Assembly (NCBI GenBank): GCA_940671915.1
Contig: CALNVZ010001419.1
Location: 39,864 to 103,863 of the forward strand
Reading direction: 5' to 3'
DNA: 64,000 nt
Origin: Paracentrotus lividus
Lineage: Eukaryota; Echinodermata; Echinoidea; Camarodonta; Echinidae
Numbering within the stretch: the first letter of the stretch is position 1; each line of letters starts with the position of its first letter. Shown piece by piece: positions 60,325-64,000 of the stretch. The notes beneath the pieces were generated by a model. It did not search any database and had not been told where the DNA came from. It saw nothing but the letters and a program-made list of their open reading frames with translations. The position numbers were made by a program, and so were the translations under genes.

Positions 60325-62109
60325 CAGGGCCGGCGGAGACGAGGGGGGGGGGGGCCGGGCCCCCCCCCACTTTTTTGCCAGAAATTTTAATATTTTCTAA
60401 GGGGAAAAAGGGAAAAAAGAGAAAAAGAAGAACGGGAAGGAGAGGCGAAATGTGTTTAAAATACATTACCTTCGGGTTCATTAGAAGCCAATTTTTTTTT
60501 CTGCTCGCACATCGCGCTCGCAAGGTTCTCTCAATAAGGCACATTGACTGATCCCTTATGTCCCATATTAGTAAAGTTATGTAAATTTTTCTACTCGCAC
60601 TTGGCCCTCGCAATTTATTTTTGTTAAAATTGAGGTGATCTTGACCCGTAGAAGAATTCAGACAAAAAGAAATAAGATGGAAAATGTACTTAAAATATAT
60701 ATGGTGTCATAAGCCAAAATTTTCAGCTCGCGCTTCGCGCTCGCAAAGTCCTCTCAAAAAGACTGATTCCTGACGTCGCAAAGTGAAGTGATGGATGTCA
60801 AATTTCAAAATCTAGAATACACTACCTTCAGTTAATTATAAATCAAAATTGTCGGCTCGCGCTCACAAATTTCTCTTACAAGGGATGACAATTTTCAAAA
60901 TGTGTCGAGAACACACTACCTTCAGGTCATTACAGGCCAAAATTTTCGGCTCACGCTTTGCGCTTGCAAATTTCTCTAGAAAAGTTTATTATTACTAGCA
61001 TTAGGCTGACCCCTCACTTCGCACTCGAATATGGCCTGCTCAAATTTCTCTCAGAAAGACTGACTTCCGACTTTGTAAATTGAAGTGATGGGATGTAAAT
61101 TTTCAAATTATGTCTAGAATACACTATACCTTCGGTCCGTCCAGCCAACATTTCCGGCTCGCGCTTCGCGCTCTCAAAGTTTTCCAAACAAAAAGCTACA
61201 TTGAGTGATCCCTGGCGTCCCAAACAAGTAATTTTTCAGCTCGCGTTCGCAATTTATTTTTATTAAAATGAAGGTGATCGTTATCTAGTAAAAGAATTCA
61301 AACAAAATACATAAGAGTAGAGGGGGAAATGTGCGTAAAATATACGGTCTTTGCATCATTGTCAGACAAAATTTTCACCAAGCGCTTCGCGCTCACAAAT
61401 GTGTCTCAGAGGGGATGACAATTATCAAAATGTGTACAGAGTTCACTACCTTCAGATAATTATAAGCCAAAATTTTCACCTAGCGCTTCGCGCTCGCAAA
61501 TGTGTCTCAGAGGGGATGACAATTATCAAAATGTGAATAGAATTCACTACCTTCAGATAATTATAAGCCAAAATTTTCGGCTCGCGCTACGCGCTCGCAA
61601 ATGTGTCTCAGATGGGATGACAATTATCAAAATGTGTACAGAATACACTACCTACAGGTAATTATAAGCCAAAATTTTCGGCTGGCGCTACGCGCTCGCA
61701 AATGTGTCTCAACTTGAGACGACAATTATCAAAATGTGTACAGAATACACTACCTACAGGTAATTATAAGCCAAAATTTTCGGCTCGCGCTGTGCGCTCG
61801 CAAATGTGTCTCAGATGGGATGACAATATAAAAATGTGTACAGAATACACTACCTTCAGGTAATTGTAAGCAAAAAAATTTCGGCTGGCGCTACGTACGC
61901 GCTCGGAAATTTCTCTAAAAAGTTCATTATACTGACCCCTGACTTCACGCTTGAATTATGATCTGCTCATTCATAAAGCAAAGGCGCACTTTTTCACATT
62001 TCGAACCCCCCCCCCGTAAAAATCCTTATTATTCGGGCCTAATTATGTTCGCATGAATTTTTCTAAAACTTTGTGCCCCCTAACTTTTGAAAACGCTCCG
62101 CCGGCCCTG
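60325..62109. mobile_element. Satellite-bearing DNA transposon with CAGGGCCGGCGGA ends and 5-bp TSD (copy 2)
   Basis: The left CAGGGCCGGCGGAGACG plus G/C runs and the right AACGCTCCGCCGGCCCTG are inverted. TGGGC flanks both sides (60320-60324, 62110-62114). The interior is dominated by CTCGCGCTTCGCGCTCGCAAA units, best ordered at 61360-61900. Same plan as 18949-20963 but a different satellite unit. Confidence 0.8.
61360..61910 (+). repeat. Tandem satellite, about 104-bp unit
   Basis: CTCGCAAATGTGTCTCAG recurs near 61492, 61595, 61698 and 61797, each followed by GGGATGACAATTATCAAAAT and ATAATTATAAGCCAAAATTT-type sequence. Confidence 0.9.
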
Positions 62110-62114
62110 TGGGC

Positions 62115-62420
62115 TCAGATCCTTGACCGCCCATCTCCCCCTAGGACTGATGCTATATTTCTAGACTGGGCTTAAGCTTTTGACTAGGTTAACCATTCCC
62201 AGAATTACCTAGTTTTGGAGTTTGCGGTAATATCCTTAAATGGATAAAGTCTGGTGCTGTTGGTCTATTTGATGTTTGATTTTCATTTAACTGAGAGGAA
62301 TTGGTCCTGCTACTTGTTTTGTCATTGCACATTAATGGTCAGTGGTGTCTCTTATCGTAAGATAAAGAGACTCTTACACATTCAACAAAATATTAGTAGA
62401 TAAACATTTTATGTTGCAAC
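62115..62420 (+). pseudogene. LINE fragment, part 3 (RT core)
   Basis: Broken frames read TDAIFLDWA-AFD-VNHSQ and FHLTERNWS, matching the RT core DxxxLDFSKAFDxVxH ... FLxxRxQ. Stops replace conserved residues. It lies directly before the exon at 62520. Confidence 0.65.
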
Positions 62421-62519
62421 CGTGTCTTAGACTCTTTGTGATTTCTTGAATATTTAGTGGTAATAAAATAACATCATGTTTCCCCTTTATGTTATAAAAC
62501 TAAGAAAATGAAAATGAAG

Positions 62520-62755
62520 TCAGGCCATCGGTTAAACCAAAGCCGAATCCGAAACCCAAACCAGCTGCAGATTCCAAACACTCAACCATGGCGGAAGACC
62601 AGTCACAGTCTCAAGATGAGTTAAGTGAGCTTGACCTACCATCGTCAAGTAAGCAGCATTTATTTCCTAGGGAAGGTGGTCCAATTCCACTCTCAGAGTT
62701 CTCTGTATTGGTGCAGCAAAACAGATACACAACCTTGTTCCATGATGAATTCCTG
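62520..62755 (+). CDS. Exon: Pro/Lys-rich linker and start of receptor PTP D1 domain
   Basis: Acceptor AAAATGAAG before 62520 (phase 1; TC completes the preceding G to GTC). A competing CAG ends at 62523. Donor gtaagt at 62756, phase 0. It encodes VKPKPNPKPKPAAD, an acidic Ser/Gln-rich stretch (DQSQSQDELSELD), then GGPIPLSEFSVLVQQNRYTT and LFHDEFL. The last part follows the N-terminal helix of receptor PTP catalytic domains (PIPxxxLxxxIxxxK...FxxEF/Y), known from LAR-type and other RPTPs, upstream of the KNRY motif. The rest of the domain (KNRY, WPD, HCSAGxGR) must lie beyond the window and was not seen in 62756-64000. The ATG at 62588 is internal, although an open frame begins there. Confidence 0.72.
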
Positions 62756-64000
62756 GTAAGTGGTTTATCCCGCCAAAGTGTGTAATTCCATTTTAATATA
62801 TGATTTCATGATAATACTTGTAGTATGTTTATTTGTAATGTATCAATGAATTGTGTACAATCATCAACAGTCTATTTTCAGGCCTTCACAATTGTGTCGT
62901 ATTTATTAGATAGCACACAGCACTGACCTTGATTTGTGAACTTAAAAATGCGCTGAAAAACGAATTTTCAAACTGCGATTTCTTCGCCTAGAAGTCAAAA
63001 TTTAAAATAATTATTTTTGCACCGTACGCCAAAAATACTCAATTTTATGAAAAAAAATGTATTTGAATACAGAAAAACACAGTCATTAGATGTATTTTAA
63101 CGAAACTTTATCAGTTTACGATCGACAACAAGATTAAGTCGAACTTATCTCTTAAATTCTATCTTCTTAACAGTGAGCCCACTAATTATGGCACTGAACT
63201 AAAAAGAAATGTATAATTCTTACAGAAAATATATTTTTTATAGTGTAAATTGGTGTAGATGGGTTAGGATCCAGCAATATCTAGACCCTCCCCCATCAAT
63301 CCATCGAAAGAGGAGAAATAACATGCCGCAATTGGTCAATTAATGGGCGTGAAGTCATTTGCTTCCATATTTGGAATCTATATTTTGACATTCCCCAACG
63401 TATTGACAAACTAAGAAGTATCGCGCGCCTGCGATCCATCCGCTCTAAGCTCGCAGCAACAATGTTTTCTTCTTCAGAACAGACCGTTTTTTTTTTTTTT
63501 TTTTTTTTTTACCTGTTGGAAAGTAAAATAAAGAAAAAATTAGGATCACTTAGGGCTATGTTTGAAAAATAAATGTGGTAGCCCGATGGTCCGGCGCCTA
63601 TCCACTGCCAATTTCAGGAATAATTTTAAAATGTAAACATCTCGAATTTTTTTTTAAACTTCGTACGCTTTTTTAAACATTATTGTTATTTTTTATCCCA
63701 AATGAATTTGGTATAAGAGTTTCGCCAGAATCTACTGCATGTCCTTGGCATAGTTTCAAGGACATCAGATTTGCAGATGGGTCAGGATCCAGCAAAGTAT
63801 CAAGGACTTACAAAATCAAGTTTTCGTGCTTAACTCTTCTTTGAACCATCATAACTCTCTCAAACAGGGTTGGGTTAACCTTAAATAAAATCTTAGATTA
63901 TGCTTAGTTATTTTACTAAAGGCCTGCCAAGTTTTAGCTCTGGAAACGGTTCCATAGCTGATTAGTTTGCAAATCTCTTGGATATGTAATTTTCTCTTGA
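62756..64000. other. Intron after the first PTP exon
   Basis: No further exon of the phosphatase domain was recognised. Contains a T-run at 63487-63510 and otherwise AT-rich sequence. Confidence 0.6.

Noticed and set aside
62588-62785. Independent small protein starting at ATG 62588
   Set aside because: The frame is open upstream to the acceptor and ends in a PTP-like segment at a good donor, so it is an internal exon.

Overview
The window looks like nuclear DNA of an echinoderm, most likely a sea urchin. It is AT-rich with long introns and very dense in small DNA transposons, foldback elements and decayed non-LTR retrotransposons. It also carries interstitial CCCTAA repeats and many long G/C homopolymers. 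The species is an inference. Two assembly gaps (24859-25018 and 43421-43520) are runs of N.

One protein-coding gene is recognisable, on the + strand and incomplete at both ends. Fourteen exons between 3890 and 62755 chain with matching splice phases into 861 uninterrupted codons. In order they encode: the C-terminal two thirds of a C-type lectin domain (3890-4017, 15636-15766); an Ig-like domain (22047-22361); a second, incomplete Ig-like segment (24656-24853); five eight-cysteine EGF modules (28399-34591); an Ig-like domain (35014-35310); a fibronectin type III domain carrying an RKKR furin-type site (35876-36229); a transmembrane helix with a double glycine zipper (46387-46507); a juxtamembrane cassette (51708-51796); and a Pro/Lys-rich stretch leading into what reads as the N-terminal edge of a receptor-type protein tyrosine phosphatase domain (62520-62755). 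The start codon and signal peptide lie to the left of the window, and most of the catalytic domain lies to the right. The ectodomain (Ig/EGF/Ig/FN3) resembles that of Tie receptor kinases, but the cytoplasmic start resembles a phosphatase. The gene therefore looks like a lectin-type receptor PTP with a Tie-like ectodomain.

The introns hold nearly everything else. 1-3.6 kb: a Tc1/mariner-like end and several palindromic MITEs, one with telomere repeats inside. 9.3-13.0 kb: a decayed L1/Tx1-like LINE. 13.5-14.3 kb (minus): a LINE 3' end. 18.85-21.9 kb: a foldback split by a satellite-bearing transposon. 25-28.4 kb: hairpins and a 1.05 kb TIR element. 31.4-32.4 kb (minus): another LINE. 36.5-46.35 kb: copies of a roughly 1 kb repeat rich in GCGCGC. 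48.3-50.2 and 54.3-55.65 kb: two giant palindromes with evenly spaced motifs. 55.6-62.4 kb: one LINE broken by two successive insertions, a 4.2 kb TU-like foldback with an 8-bp target duplication and a 1.8 kb satellite-bearing element with a 5-bp duplication.

I found no tRNA, rRNA or other structural RNA gene, no CRISPR array and no supportable promoter.
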